Shown piece after piece: positions 5,306 through 5,327 of a stretch of DNA of 5,327 bases (position 1 is its first letter; each line of letters begins with the position of its first letter). Source of the stretch: an uncultured Ruminobacter sp. GTDB taxonomy: Bacteria > Pseudomonadota > Gammaproteobacteria > Enterobacterales > Succinivibrionaceae. Under the pieces are notes generated by a model that saw only the letters and a list, made by a program, of their open reading frames with translations, had not been told where the DNA came from and ran no database searches. Where the stretch lies: positions 1-5,327 of the forward strand of contig CAAFXL010000242.1 of NCBI GenBank assembly GCA_900767005.1, in the 5' to 3' direction. The translations under genes were made by a program, and so were the position numbers.

Positions 5306-5327
5306 AGATCGGAAGAGCGTCGTGTAG
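5306..5327. other. Illumina TruSeq adapter remnant (not genomic)
   Basis: The final 22 bases begin AGATCGGAAGAGC and continue as the TruSeq read-through adapter (reverse complement of the universal adapter) to the last base. They should be trimmed. The frame of thiDE happens to read on through them, so any protein prediction that extends into these bases carries false residues. Confidence 0.97.

Noticed and set aside
1..5327. CRISPR array, tRNA, insertion sequence, toxin-antitoxin or phage defence genes
   Set aside because: There are no regularly spaced repeats at array scale, no cloverleaf-like segments, no transposase or terminal inverted repeats, and no such protein families.

Overview
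The window is a contig fragment carrying the 3' part of a thiamine (vitamin B1) biosynthesis operon, all on the minus strand, followed by an AT-rich gap and the start of a second minus-strand gene. Read in the direction of transcription (right to left) the order is thiDE (fused, 5' end missing), thiF, thiS, thiG, thiH. Then comes a gap of about 440 bases with terminator-like hairpins, and then the first 208 codons of a BspA-like repeat protein that runs off the left edge.

Organism: the ThiE half, ThiG and ThiH resemble the E. coli proteins closely over their whole length, and the order F-S-G-H is that of the enterobacterial thiCEFSGH operon. The DNA is AT-rich, most strongly in the gap and the BspA-like gene. 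Thiazole synthesis uses ThiH, the oxygen-sensitive radical-SAM route, not ThiO. Together this suggests an AT-rich, anaerobic or facultative, host-associated gammaproteobacterium. A Succinivibrionaceae-like gut bacterium would fit, but that is inference.

How the genes work together: ThiF adenylates the C-terminal Gly-Gly of ThiS, which becomes the sulfur-carrying thiocarboxylate. ThiH cleaves tyrosine to dehydroglycine. ThiG joins these with 1-deoxy-D-xylulose 5-phosphate to make the thiazole phosphate. The ThiD half phosphorylates HMP and HMP-P to HMP-PP, and the ThiE half couples HMP-PP to the thiazole to give thiamine phosphate. Genes overlap or lie 0 to 15 bases apart. The ribosome binding sites of thiF, thiS and thiG lie inside the end of the preceding gene, so this is a tightly packed, probably translationally coupled operon. 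thiC and any TPP riboswitch would lie to the right and are not present.

The last 22 bases match an Illumina TruSeq adapter, not genomic DNA, so the contig ends artificially inside the ThiD coding sequence. I see no evidence of a new multi-gene system. The points most worth a second look are the adapter end, the unusual cysteine pattern of ThiF, the coupling signal made from the ThiS Gly-Gly codons, and the edge-truncated BspA-like gene.
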